A stretch of 45,355 nucleotides of DNA, taken from positions 1 to 45,355 of the forward strand of contig JANRIC010000085.1 of assembly GCA_033765345.1 (NCBI GenBank), in the 5' to 3' direction. Position numbers and translations under genes: made by a program. This stretch comes from JANRIC01 sp033765345. GTDB taxonomy: Bacteria > Bacteroidota > Bacteroidia > Cytophagales > Microscillaceae. A model generated the notes under the pieces. The model did not search any database, was not told the DNA's origin, and worked only from the letters and a program-made list of their open reading frames with translations. Shown here in pieces: positions 8,501 through 16,029 of this stretch; within the stretch, counting starts at the first letter, position 1; every line of letters starts with the position of its first letter.

Positions 8501-9012
8501 TTTACAAATACATTTTGTTGATTCCCAAAGGAAATTCCTCGGGTGATATTTCCGTTTTTCTGAATGCCTTTGAGGTCAAAAAACTCCTCTCTGACTTCGC
8601 CGTATGGATTGGTGGTGATAAAATTTTCATCGGCATAACTTTCCAGGGAATCTTTGTAAAGTTGGGGGTCTCGTTTGAATTGATTGGCACTCAGATTAAA
8701 AGGGAATACTCGGTAGCAAACCTCTACGGAGTCGCCGACTAAGTCGCCCAGCAACTTTGCCTGATTGGTATTGATGTCGTATTCTATGCGGAGTTTGTTA
8801 TTTGGGCTTCTAATCTGCAGACTTGCCGGAATGATACTCAGGGAATCTAGGATAAAAGCACTTTCTTGTACAGGAATCCATTTGCATACTTCGCGGTTTA
8901 CCTGTGCGGAGAGTAGATAAGGAAGTAGCAGGAAGTCGATAAGCAGTAAAATTCGGGTGCAGCCCCGAAGATGGCAGAATATTGAAAATATAGACCTGTT
9001 TTCCTTATCCAT
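5515..9012 (-). CDS. Large outer-membrane beta-barrel protein of unknown function
   Basis: ATG at 9012 is chosen over the longer frame because it gives a normal N-terminus and signal peptide (hydrophobic stretch ending PYLLSAQ). The mature protein of about 1140 residues begins with a beta-rich domain containing a DSLSIIPASLQI segment, then NGNITRGISFGNQQNVFVNS, then NLQLDGQLTDDITILASISD and VPFQPEGNTLQLQEFD. I recognise this pattern as a conserved Bacteroidota family without known function. The remaining two thirds are alternating amphipathic strands typical of a barrel, with a terminal Phe. It follows the giant histidine kinase by 54 bp and is probably co-transcribed with it. A role in envelope transport or assembly is inference. 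Confidence 0.75.
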   Translation of the reverse strand: MDKENRSIFSIFCHLRGCTRILLLIDFLLLPYLLSAQVNREVCKWIPVQESAFILDSLSIIPASLQIRSPNNKLRIEYDINTNQAKLLGDLVGDSVEVCYRVFPFNLSANQFKRDPQLYKDSLESYADENFITTNPYGEVREEFFDLKGIQKNGNITRGISFGNQQNVFVNSALNLQLDGQLTDDITILASISDQNVPFQPEGNTLQLQEFDKVFVKLSHRLGSLTAGDVLLRNREGYFARFYKNVQGAEIEANYQLNEKSKAKTTLGVAISKGKFASIQVDAIESVQGPYRLVGPNGERFIIVLANSEKVFIDGKELLRGFNNDYVIDYNLAEITFNNNILITQFTRIRVDFEYSERNYNRTIVAASHYQQINKLDFFVNFYQAADNPRNPLIDLSDQNIDELSQAGDGVGFINGVDSLGFAENQIQYKKIDSLSNTSGVLYPEVYVYSTHPDSALFQVSFSQVGAGQGDYVRVNSTVNGQVYQWIEPLNGVSQGDYAPIRVVPTPTKQQLITAGVNYRFSKNERIYAEAAISEQDLNRFSTLNSNDDQGAALKIGYANAGKKLAVLKNYEWFGNIDYELDSRFFRPIDRFRGIEFDRDWSARSDTSEVEDHIFQASAGIRKDSDNLLAYRFAYRNRGEEIQGWQQQVDFAQEIGKIALKSSTFLLRSNQGSLRSEWNRFQAQIQYNLTAIQLGYRYSLDKNKIFLQSNDSVSASAMNYDEHLFFLQSGDSLKVRFRADYSLRYDNAPFEGQLRRALEAQTASFTLEANPGKFQRIALLMTYRRTENPTLLQAATEENILGRLDWSGFFFDKHIQSELTYSTATGRELRKEFVFLQVQTGEGTHTWRDLNQDGVQDLNEFFVAINPDEREYIKIFTPTDEYINAFTNNLVYRLTWKAPINWRKLGGFKGLLSKFSSVSSWTIQKRFTDGAIKNRLLPFLEIEDENLLSTRDALRSTLFYNQFSSKYGLELTYIDNRQKQLLTNGFEEISRNQLRFTVRSNLNKTINLTLNGSQESQANRSDFLLTRNYTIRSYAISPELAFQPNNEFRVTGIYRLALKENMLASENPENARINQYSIELRWNKISKRNLLASIRLLDIRYEGDITAPISYDILEALQPGINWTWSLNWQQRLANGLQLSVTYDGRKSEDAPVFNLFRMQLTALF

Positions 9013-9066
9013 AACTTGCGGGAAGCATACTGAATACATTCGGGGGTTTGCACCTTATTATATGAA

Positions 9067-12000
9067 TTACTCAATGAGGGGCAACTCGATAAAAAAGCTT
9101 GTTCCGATATTTTCTTCGGTCTCGAACCAGATTCGCCCGCCGGCGTGCTCAATCCCTCGTTTGGCTACTGCGAGTCCGATACCTGAGCCTGTAGATTTGG
9201 TGCTAAAATTAGGCATAAAGATTTTGTCTTGTACATCTTTGGTGACTCCGGAGCCATTATCTCTGAACTCGAGCAAAACAAGTCCTTCTACTTTAGCACT
9301 CAGATAAATTTCTATACGGGCATTTCGGTCGTCAGGGATTGCCTCAATGGCATTTTTGATCAAATTGGTAAAAATCCGCCCCATCAGTCGCTTATCACCT
9401 CTGACAAAAAACTTACCTTGCTCGATAGAAAGCACAATGTCAGCGTCTTCATTGCTATAAAGGCTTTGACTATCTTTAAGTACTTCTGAAATCTCAAAGC
9501 GTTCGCTGGTGGGTATGGGCATTTTTGCAAAAGAAGAAAATGAAGTAGCTATATCGCTCAAAGTTTCTACTTGGGTAAGGAGTACATCAAAAGAACGTTC
9601 AAACATACTTCTGATCTTTTCGCCCTGGTTTTGAAGTCTGACTTGCATGTGTTGTAGGGTGAGCTTCATAGGTGTGAGCGGGTTTTTGATTTCGTGAGCT
9701 ACCTGTTGAGCAATTTCACGCCAGGCAGATTCTTTCTGGCTTCTGACAAGGGCTTCTTTACTTTTATCAAGTTTACGCAACATTCGGTTGTATTCTTCTA
9801 CAAAAAGTCCGATTTCGTCTTTTGAGTTCCACTCGAGGGCTTCATTATAATTATAAAAGGTGGTTTTTTTGATTTTTTGGGTAATCAATCTCAAAGGCAC
9901 AGTCAATATCTGAGAAGCAAAATAAGACAAAACGATAAATACGATAAAAATACTGATAAAAATATTGATGATGGTAGAAAGTACCTTTAAGAGTTTGTCA
10001 TTGAGTTCGTACTGAGAATCAAAAAAAGGAATACTTACGATACCAAGCAGGCGGCCGGTTTCATAAGATTTTACGGGTACATACACTGATTGATACTTGA
10101 GCTTTCCGACCGATTCATTGAGAAGTACCTTGATGTTATTTTCCTGCCGAATGGAGTATAAAGCCAGAGCATTCACATAGGGCGAAATCAATGCAGTTTC
10201 ATAGATGGAAGGTTGACTGGAACCGAGTAAATACCCGGATTCGTCAAAGACGTTGATATCTACTCCGGCATATTGGGCAATTTCGGACAAAGTTTTGGAA
10301 AATTGTATGGTACTGATCTTTTGGTTTTGTAGATTCTCGAGTTGAGGCAAGATATTGACGGCTACGCCTTCGGTTTTGCTGATAAAACTTCTTTTTAAAT
10401 CTTCCTGATAGGTACGACTGATAATGCTTAAGGTAGTAATGCTCACTGTAAACAGTGGGAGGAAAAAAGCAATATTGAGGTAAACCTGTATCCGGGTGGC
10501 AAAATTGACCTTTACCTGACGGATTCGGCTGGTCAGGCTGTAGACCACAATGAGCCCTACCACGCAGGTAATCAACAATAAAAACAGGAAAGAGAAGTTA
10601 GAAAATACTTCTGTAAATCCATATTTTTCTGAGGAGACCAATACTCTTTTGGTAGAGACACCGTCTACGGCCAGGTGCTCGAATCCTTTGTATATTATTC
10701 CTCGGGTAAATAAGCCGTCTTCTTGAAATAATCCGAGATCAAAGTTTTTTTCATAATTAAAACTTCCCAGGCTATACACTACCTGGTTGTTGTCATACAC
10801 GGCATAGCTGTAATCACGGGTCTCGAGGGCTTGGGTATAATTTTTATCCACCAGAAGTTCAGGATAAACCCTGGTGGGTTCGGCTCGTTTCTGGCGAAGA
10901 TCGATGATAAGATTTCCAATTTTGTCTGATTTATCTTCAATTTCAATAAAAGCGAGGTATTGTTTGATCAGATTTACACCCGATTTACTGATAAAAAACA
11001 AATCTTCCTGATTGGTCTCATAATAGATTTTTTTATAATTTTCTTCATAGTCATCATAATCCTCTTCGGTGCCGGGCAGGTCTGCACCGATTAAGCTTCC
11101 TTTGGATACCTCAAAAAACAAAAGATTTATCTGGTATTTATCAAAATGGTTGAATAGATATCGTTTTTTGATGCTTTGTTGAATGTCGTTCAAGGAGATT
11201 TTGGGTTTTGTAGCCGTGGTATCGCCTTTTGAAACCTGCAGACTGTCTTTGTTGGATATTTGAGAGATAAAAAACGCTTTGACTAAAGAGTCTTTTTTAA
11301 TTTCCTTGATGGCATTTCCTAATAGAAACTCAGCCATTTCGTCAGATTCAGGCAGCAATCGACCCGCAAATTTATGCTTGTCTTCGATTCTTTTTTTCAT
11401 GCCGAAATGATAAATGGTATAGGCGCCTACGATTGAAAAACAAAGAGAGCCTACAATCATATAAATCAAAGATATGTATGAATATTTGTACAAGAATCGA
11501 GGAAATTCCAATTGACGAAGTACCAAAAAATACAGGAAACCCACAAGATTTACAAACCAATGCACTTCTCCCCATAAAAAATACCAGCCATAATATACTG
11601 CAAGGCAGGTAAGCAGGGATACTACCAGAAACTGCTTATATTCCAGTTTTTTGGCAGGACTTAGCTGTATGACCAACCGCATGAGAAAATGCAAAATCAT
11701 AAAACCTAAGATAGCCGTAAAAATAAAAATCAATACTCCAAACAAGCCCAAGACATTTAAGTCAAGCTTTCTGGCAATATCCAGGTTGATCTTAGAGTGA
11801 AGAAATATCGTACTCATTACATAAAAAAAGGCGTTGATTGTCACAAAGCTCAAGCCTAACAAAGAAAATGACACGATGTATTTAGTCCGACGAGATGCCT
11901 TCAACAAATGACGGTAAAGTAATGACTTCTGCCTGTAAATCAGCAAGTAATGCGTCAATATCCCAAGCAGAAGGATGTTCAAAAGTAAGTCTCCGACAGA

Positions 12001-12852
12001 GGGCGAAAAAAAGGAAGAAGCATACAACTTTGAATCAAATAAAAGACCTTTGTACACCGACTGCGGGAAGTTATAGACCAATGCCAAATACCTTAGTCCC
12101 AAAAGGTACGCTGCCAGCAATACAAAAGCCAGCTCATATTGCCTTTCTTCTTTGAGAACAGCCAGTACATATTTCAAAAAACGCCCCAGAAAGATAAAAC
12201 CCAACCCTGTGAATAAAATAATCCAAAGTTGAATGTGTGAGGAGGTATCGAGGGCTGTGATTTTGTAAGCGATGCTAAAGAGATATTCTTGTCGGGCAAA
12301 TATCGGTAAAAAATGTGCCTGTTTTTTCTTGCTAATCAGCAGTCTGTCATCGTCAATGAGTGAAGGATTAAATCCTGATTTCAGGTAAGCATTTTCAATT
12401 TTATATTTCCAGAATATTGGGAGAAGGATATATAATTCATAAGGTTCGTTTTCCAAATAGAAATTGGTTTTACTCAGTACAAACTGCCCTTGTGGTATTT
12501 CTAAGAAGCTAAACTGGTAAGTGCCTTTCAACTGATCATAAGCAGGGACAAAACGATAATCCGACCATAAAATCAATTTTTCTTCTTTAAAAAGATAATA
12601 AAGTAAATCTTCTGTTGAGTTTTCCTGCAATACGGCATAAATTCCTTTTTCCTGCATATGTTGTATAGCAACATTTCTTTTGGAATCCATTTGCTCGATT
12701 CTGCGATTAATTTGATTTTGATATTTTTTCAATCTGTTATCTGTTGCATTGCGATCCAAGTGATTTCTCAAAGAATTGAGTAAAAAAGCTCCTGATAATG
12801 TGATCAGAGCCAAAAGCAGATAAAAATATTTAAAATAACGTTTTATTTTCAA
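9067..12852 (-). CDS. Giant multi-spanning sensor histidine kinase, NtrY-like
   Basis: A 1261-residue kinase. An N-terminal membrane segment (about 8-28) and an extracytoplasmic domain are followed by seven or eight membrane helices (206-480), a second large loop (about 485-745), more helices near 750-815, a third sensor loop and a last helix near 975-1000. A HAMP domain follows, then HisKA with phospho-acceptor His1053 in VAHEIKNPLTP, and HATPase boxes at N1163 (NLIKNAIEA), 1198-1203 (DNGSGV) and 1222-1228 (GSGIGLA). The KNPLTP motif is NtrY-like. The start is TTG at 12852: an in-frame TAA lies three codons upstream and the first ATG (codon 55) would remove the first helix. No response regulator is adjacent. 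Confidence 0.88.
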   Translation of the reverse strand: MKIKRYFKYFYLLLALITLSGAFLLNSLRNHLDRNATDNRLKKYQNQINRRIEQMDSKRNVAIQHMQEKGIYAVLQENSTEDLLYYLFKEEKLILWSDYRFVPAYDQLKGTYQFSFLEIPQGQFVLSKTNFYLENEPYELYILLPIFWKYKIENAYLKSGFNPSLIDDDRLLISKKKQAHFLPIFARQEYLFSIAYKITALDTSSHIQLWIILFTGLGFIFLGRFLKYVLAVLKEERQYELAFVLLAAYLLGLRYLALVYNFPQSVYKGLLFDSKLYASSFFSPSVGDLLLNILLLGILTHYLLIYRQKSLLYRHLLKASRRTKYIVSFSLLGLSFVTINAFFYVMSTIFLHSKINLDIARKLDLNVLGLFGVLIFIFTAILGFMILHFLMRLVIQLSPAKKLEYKQFLVVSLLTCLAVYYGWYFLWGEVHWFVNLVGFLYFLVLRQLEFPRFLYKYSYISLIYMIVGSLCFSIVGAYTIYHFGMKKRIEDKHKFAGRLLPESDEMAEFLLGNAIKEIKKDSLVKAFFISQISNKDSLQVSKGDTTATKPKISLNDIQQSIKKRYLFNHFDKYQINLLFFEVSKGSLIGADLPGTEEDYDDYEENYKKIYYETNQEDLFFISKSGVNLIKQYLAFIEIEDKSDKIGNLIIDLRQKRAEPTRVYPELLVDKNYTQALETRDYSYAVYDNNQVVYSLGSFNYEKNFDLGLFQEDGLFTRGIIYKGFEHLAVDGVSTKRVLVSSEKYGFTEVFSNFSFLFLLLITCVVGLIVVYSLTSRIRQVKVNFATRIQVYLNIAFFLPLFTVSITTLSIISRTYQEDLKRSFISKTEGVAVNILPQLENLQNQKISTIQFSKTLSEIAQYAGVDINVFDESGYLLGSSQPSIYETALISPYVNALALYSIRQENNIKVLLNESVGKLKYQSVYVPVKSYETGRLLGIVSIPFFDSQYELNDKLLKVLSTIINIFISIFIVFIVLSYFASQILTVPLRLITQKIKKTTFYNYNEALEWNSKDEIGLFVEEYNRMLRKLDKSKEALVRSQKESAWREIAQQVAHEIKNPLTPMKLTLQHMQVRLQNQGEKIRSMFERSFDVLLTQVETLSDIATSFSSFAKMPIPTSERFEISEVLKDSQSLYSNEDADIVLSIEQGKFFVRGDKRLMGRIFTNLIKNAIEAIPDDRNARIEIYLSAKVEGLVLLEFRDNGSGVTKDVQDKIFMPNFSTKSTGSGIGLAVAKRGIEHAGGRIWFETEENIGTSFFIELPLIE

Positions 12853-13247
12853 GATGCATTAAGCTTTAAAAATCCAGACCATACCGTATTGTGATGTATC
12901 GGTGATATTATGCCTGTATACAACAATTTTGCCTAAGCATCTTTTAAGTGCTTTGCCTTAGAAAATTGTTGTGTAAAAACTTCCACAATCAACTATTTAA
13001 GTTAGCAGATGGTTTGGGAGTTTGCAAGGAATGAATGGCATTTTTTTCAGCATACCTGTTATGCCCCTGTTGTGTGAAGCAGGTTTATTAAAATCTAATC
13101 AGATTTGAGTATTCAAATGAACCCAAGTAAGTAGTCTATTTAATTAGTCGATAGCCCATAGCAAATACAATTATTTGATTATCAATTAATTATGAAAATA
13201 ACTCCTATAAACTAATGATAGGCAACTACTTATATAAAAAAATACCC
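12853..13247. other. Intergenic region upstream of the giant kinase
   Basis: No gene is seen. The stretch holds a long imperfect inverted repeat (12916-12975) and a small perfect hairpin (AAATCT-AATC-AGATTT, 13091-13106). The region is strongly A+T-rich. I find no full TAnnTTTG box for the kinase gene on the minus strand. Confidence 0.6.
12916..12975. repeat. Long imperfect inverted repeat
   Basis: The arm ACAACAATTTT-GC-CTAAG (12920-12937) is the reverse complement of CTTAG-AAAATTGTTGT (12957-12972) except for a two-base bulge, and pairing can extend outward by a few bases. It lies between the end of the oxidase assembly genes and the kinase gene, both read on the minus strand. It has no T run after it, so it may be a palindromic element or mRNA processing stem rather than a classical terminator. 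Confidence 0.6.
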
Positions 13248-13499
13248 TTATCGATGCATAAATTTTCTTTGTTGGGGAGAAAGCCGGCGGGCATTTCGAT
13301 ACCAAATCCAGCCCAGCATTCCAATAACCAGATACGGGATTGCACCCAGATACAGAATTCCGGCGTTTAGCCCTGCGCCGATGTTTCCGCCACTACTCAT
13401 GCTGGTTTGGACACTAGCCCTACACATCGCACATTGGGCGTACAGTTCAGGAATAGAAAGCAGCAGCAGAAATAAAAAAATCAGAAGTATCTTTTTCAT
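13248..13499 (-). CDS. Small exported membrane protein with CAMC motif
   Basis: The 83-residue product has a signal peptide (MKKILLIFLFLLLLSIPELYAQ), a cysteine pair CAMC just after the cleavage site, a Gly/Ser-rich linker and one membrane helix (residues 49-67) with a basic C-terminus. It is the last gene of the respiratory cluster, 6 bp after the DUF420 gene. The CxxC just outside the membrane, together with its place after the SCO and DUF420 genes, suggests a part in copper delivery or thiol handling for the oxidase. That function is inferred from position only. I know similar small proteins at this site in other Bacteroidota but no characterised member. Confidence 0.7.
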   Translation of the reverse strand: MKKILLIFLFLLLLSIPELYAQCAMCRASVQTSMSSGGNIGAGLNAGILYLGAIPYLVIGMLGWIWYRNARRLSPQQRKFMHR

Positions 13500-13505
13500 A
13501 TTCAG

Positions 13506-14054
13506 TTAGTTATAATAAGGGCTGATCATCCAATACACAATTACTCCGGTGATGGCTACATAAGTCCAGATCGGCCAGGTCCATCGTACAATTTTTTTAT
13601 GGCGATTGATTTGTTTGGTCCAGGCAAAATAAATAGCCAAAAGTACAAAAGGGACTACCACGGCGGCCAGCACAATATGGGTGATCAGGATAAAGTAGTA
13701 GACATATCGGATAAACCCTTCCCCACCATAACGGGCAGGCTCTAGCTGATTGTTGTGATAGATTACATAAGAAATCAAGAATATAGAAGAAAGTACAAAG
13801 GCCGACATCATAAAAGTACGGTGATAGTCTACTTTTTTTTGTTTGATCATCACAAACCCCAAAATCAGACAGATAGAGGTGGCAGTATTCAACACGGCGT
13901 TTAGGTGCGGGAGAAACTTCACATCCAAACCCTCGATACGGGTTAAGCCATTGCTATAAAATAGGTAAGCTACTGCGAGGGGGATCACTACCGACACTGT
14001 GCCGATCACACTGAGCCAGAATTTGTTGGTTTTTGCAGAGACTGTATTTTCCAT
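13506..14054 (-). CDS. DUF420 family membrane protein (CtaM/YozB-like)
   Basis: The 182-residue protein has five predicted membrane helices, with polar residues and histidines near the ends (HLNAVLNTATSICLILGF, VDYHRTFMMSAFVLSS, and a C-terminal HKKIVRWTWPIWTYVAITGV). This pattern fits DUF420, whose Gram-positive member CtaM is needed for active aa3-type oxidase. It lies 4 bp downstream of the SCO gene and just before the CAMC protein, which supports a role in oxidase maturation, probably at the copper or heme stage. The exact biochemical step is not established. Confidence 0.82.
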   Translation of the reverse strand: MENTVSAKTNKFWLSVIGTVSVVIPLAVAYLFYSNGLTRIEGLDVKFLPHLNAVLNTATSICLILGFVMIKQKKVDYHRTFMMSAFVLSSIFLISYVIYHNNQLEPARYGGEGFIRYVYYFILITHIVLAAVVVPFVLLAIYFAWTKQINRHKKIVRWTWPIWTYVAITGVIVYWMISPYYN

Positions 14055-14058
14055 AGTT

Positions 14059-14781
14059 TTATAAAGTATTTCCGCTTTTTAATATTTTGATTTCTGTAAT
14101 TAGGCGATCTACCTCTTCGGTATTGGTGCCTTCGTAATATCCTCGGATGCGCCCCTGCCGGTCTACCAGAATAAATTTGGTAGCGTGCAGAAAGTCTGGT
14201 TTGATGGTCTCGACTTCTTCCAGGGCATTGATCTTAAAGGCCTCAAAAGCCAATCGGTAAATATCTGCCTTATTCCCTGTCAGAAAGTACCATTGCCCTT
14301 TGAGGGCATGATAGCTTTGGGCATATTTTTTTAATACTTCTGGGGTATCATTTTGAGGATCGACGGTAAAAGAGACGATCTTAATATCATCTTCTCCCTT
14401 GTATACTTCCTGAACGCGCTTTAATTCGGAGCTCATTCTTGGGCATAAGGTAGGATTCCCACAGGTAGTAAAGAAAAAATCAGCCACGTAGATTTTCCCG
14501 TCCAAGATATTTCCTGAAAACTCTTTGCCGTATTGGTCAGTAAGTGTAAAATCAGGGATGGTATGGTAGAGTGTATCTATGATTTTTTTGTTTGGTAATT
14601 GAGCCAAGTCTTTTACAGTATCAATGTATTTCTCTCCGTCAATTTCAAGTTCTTCCAGCCATTGGGTATGGTAGGTTTCTAAATGATAATAATTTTTTCC
14701 AAAAGCATAGAGGAAAAAAAATATCAGCATAGGTAAAGCCACCAGAATCCCTAAAAAAGAGTATTTTTTCCACGTTTTCAT
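14059..14781 (-). CDS. SCO family copper chaperone for cytochrome c oxidase
   Basis: ATG at 14781 is preferred over a TTG three codons upstream. The 240-residue protein has one N-terminal membrane anchor (residues 8-27) and a thioredoxin-like domain facing the periplasm. SCO proteins deliver copper to the CuA site of subunit II through a CxxxC motif and a distal His. Here the motif is expanded: C107-GNPTL-C113, five residues between the cysteines instead of three. The distal His is present in FLHATKFILVD. The VSFTVDPQNDTPEVL segment is also typical. It follows a terminator-like hairpin that separates it from the oxidase subunit genes. Confidence 0.88.
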   Translation of the reverse strand: MKTWKKYSFLGILVALPMLIFFFLYAFGKNYYHLETYHTQWLEELEIDGEKYIDTVKDLAQLPNKKIIDTLYHTIPDFTLTDQYGKEFSGNILDGKIYVADFFFTTCGNPTLCPRMSSELKRVQEVYKGEDDIKIVSFTVDPQNDTPEVLKKYAQSYHALKGQWYFLTGNKADIYRLAFEAFKINALEEVETIKPDFLHATKFILVDRQGRIRGYYEGTNTEEVDRLITEIKILKSGNTL

Positions 14782-14792
14782 AAAATACAAAA

Positions 14793-14830
14793 GACGCTTA
14801 GTTTATAGTTTTTCTATAAAACCAAGCGTC
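14793..14830 (-). terminator. Terminator-like hairpin between oxidase subunit IV and SCO genes
   Basis: GACGCTT pairs with AAGCGTC at the base, followed after one mismatch and a bulge by GTTT/AAAC and ATAG/CTAT pairs around a short loop. On the minus strand the stem is followed by TTTTGTATTTT. It would end or attenuate transcription of the act-cox genes just 11 bases before the SCO start codon. Confidence 0.7.
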
Positions 14831-14851
14831 AAAATTTATTGTTTTAATTTC

Positions 14852-15175
14852 TTAATAAGCACTGTAAAAAATAGATCCGCCTTCCACAATCAAAGCACCT
14901 ACCAGCCATACTACAAAAACCATCGGCAATAAAATGGCAAAAAGTAGAAACCTTACTTCGTATTTGAGGTGCATAAATTCGCCGATGATATACCCTGCTT
15001 TTACGATAGTCAGGAATATATACATACTTACTTTCACGCCTTTGGGTAGCGGTAATGCCAAAGCGATGATAAATTCTACGACTGTAACGGCAAAAAGTAT
15101 CCAGAAAGTTCTCCAGATCCAGGCCGTATTGGGTTTAGGGATTTGCCCCTCTTCGATTTTTTGTGCTTCTGCCAT
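14852..15175 (-). CDS. Cytochrome c oxidase subunit IV family protein
   Basis: The 107-residue protein has three membrane helices (about 22-42, 48-68 and 76-98) and fits the small bacterial oxidase subunit IV (COX4_pro/CtaF-like) family. Signature elements include TVVEFIIAL in the first helix and AGYIIGEFMHLKYE between the second and third. ATG at 15175 is favoured over the in-frame TTG six bases upstream. It follows the subunit III gene by 34 bp, as in other Bacteroidota. It is a structural subunit without redox groups. Confidence 0.85.
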   Translation of the reverse strand: MAEAQKIEEGQIPKPNTAWIWRTFWILFAVTVVEFIIALALPLPKGVKVSMYIFLTIVKAGYIIGEFMHLKYEVRFLLFAILLPMVFVVWLVGALIVEGGSIFYSAY

Positions 15176-15209
15176 AATCAATTCTGTTTAAATATATTGT
15201 ATACTTAGA

Positions 15210-15986
15210 TTAAACCAAATAAAAGAAAGTAAATACAAAAACCCACACTAAATCCACAAAGTGCCAGTAAAGTCCGACTTTTTCTACCATTTCATACCGA
15301 TCTGCGCCTGGGTCAATCACTCGGTGAGGGCGATCATAGATTCCGATAGCCACATTGTAAAAAATGATGATATTGATCACTACACCACTTGTCACGTGCA
15401 TTCCGTGAAAGCCCGTGATAAAGAAGAAGAAATTGGCAAATGGAGTAGGTCCGTATTGGTTTTGGATGAGGTTTGCACCATAGAGTTTGTTTCCAAAAAT
15501 ATCAATGGCACCTCCGGCATCAGTACCGATGATAAAGTGTGTCCATTCCCAAGCCTGACAACCTAAGAAAGTAGCACCGCCCAGGATTGTCCAGAGCATC
15601 CATTTTTCTACGTCTTTTCGGTCGTGACGATGCCCTGCTTCTACGGCAAGTACCATCGTGACACTACTCATAATCAGGATAAAGGTCATAATTCCTACAA
15701 AAACTAAGGGCAGTTCTACGCCATGCATAAAAGGTACTGCATCAAAAACTTTTTCGGGTACTGGCCACCAGTCTAAGGAAAAAGTAAATTTTTCAAGCTC
15801 ACCTGGGTAGGCGCTATGACTGTATCTTACCAGACCATAAGCAATCAATAAAGCAGAAAATGTAAAAGCATCGGAGAGTAAAAAAAACCACATCATTAAC
15901 TTACCCCAGCTTGCTTTGAAGGGTTCGTTCCCCCCATTCCAATCTACCCCTTTTTTTTCAATTTCAGTTGTTGCGACTGTTGCCAT
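15210..15986 (-). CDS. ctaE: Cytochrome c oxidase subunit III (second copy in operon)
   Basis: The frame is open much further upstream, but ATG at 15986 gives the proper N-terminus (MATVATTEIEKKGVDWNGG); the upstream extension overlaps the other subunit III gene. The 258-residue protein has about six membrane helices. It carries the family's conserved histidine and acidic positions (FITGFHGMHVTSGV, then a final GLYWHFVDLVWVFVF). A long hydrophilic insertion (residues 150-175) sits after CQAWEWTHFI. Subunit III stabilises the proton-pumping core. The gene is a paralog of the adjacent shorter subunit III gene, a common arrangement in Bacteroidota oxidase operons. Confidence 0.9.
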   Translation of the reverse strand: MATVATTEIEKKGVDWNGGNEPFKASWGKLMMWFFLLSDAFTFSALLIAYGLVRYSHSAYPGELEKFTFSLDWWPVPEKVFDAVPFMHGVELPLVFVGIMTFILIMSSVTMVLAVEAGHRHDRKDVEKWMLWTILGGATFLGCQAWEWTHFIIGTDAGGAIDIFGNKLYGANLIQNQYGPTPFANFFFFITGFHGMHVTSGVVINIIIFYNVAIGIYDRPHRVIDPGADRYEMVEKVGLYWHFVDLVWVFVFTFFYLV

Positions 15987-16029
15987 ACAAAATAGATTAT
16001 TTAAACGTTTAAGGTTTTCGCACTCAAAA

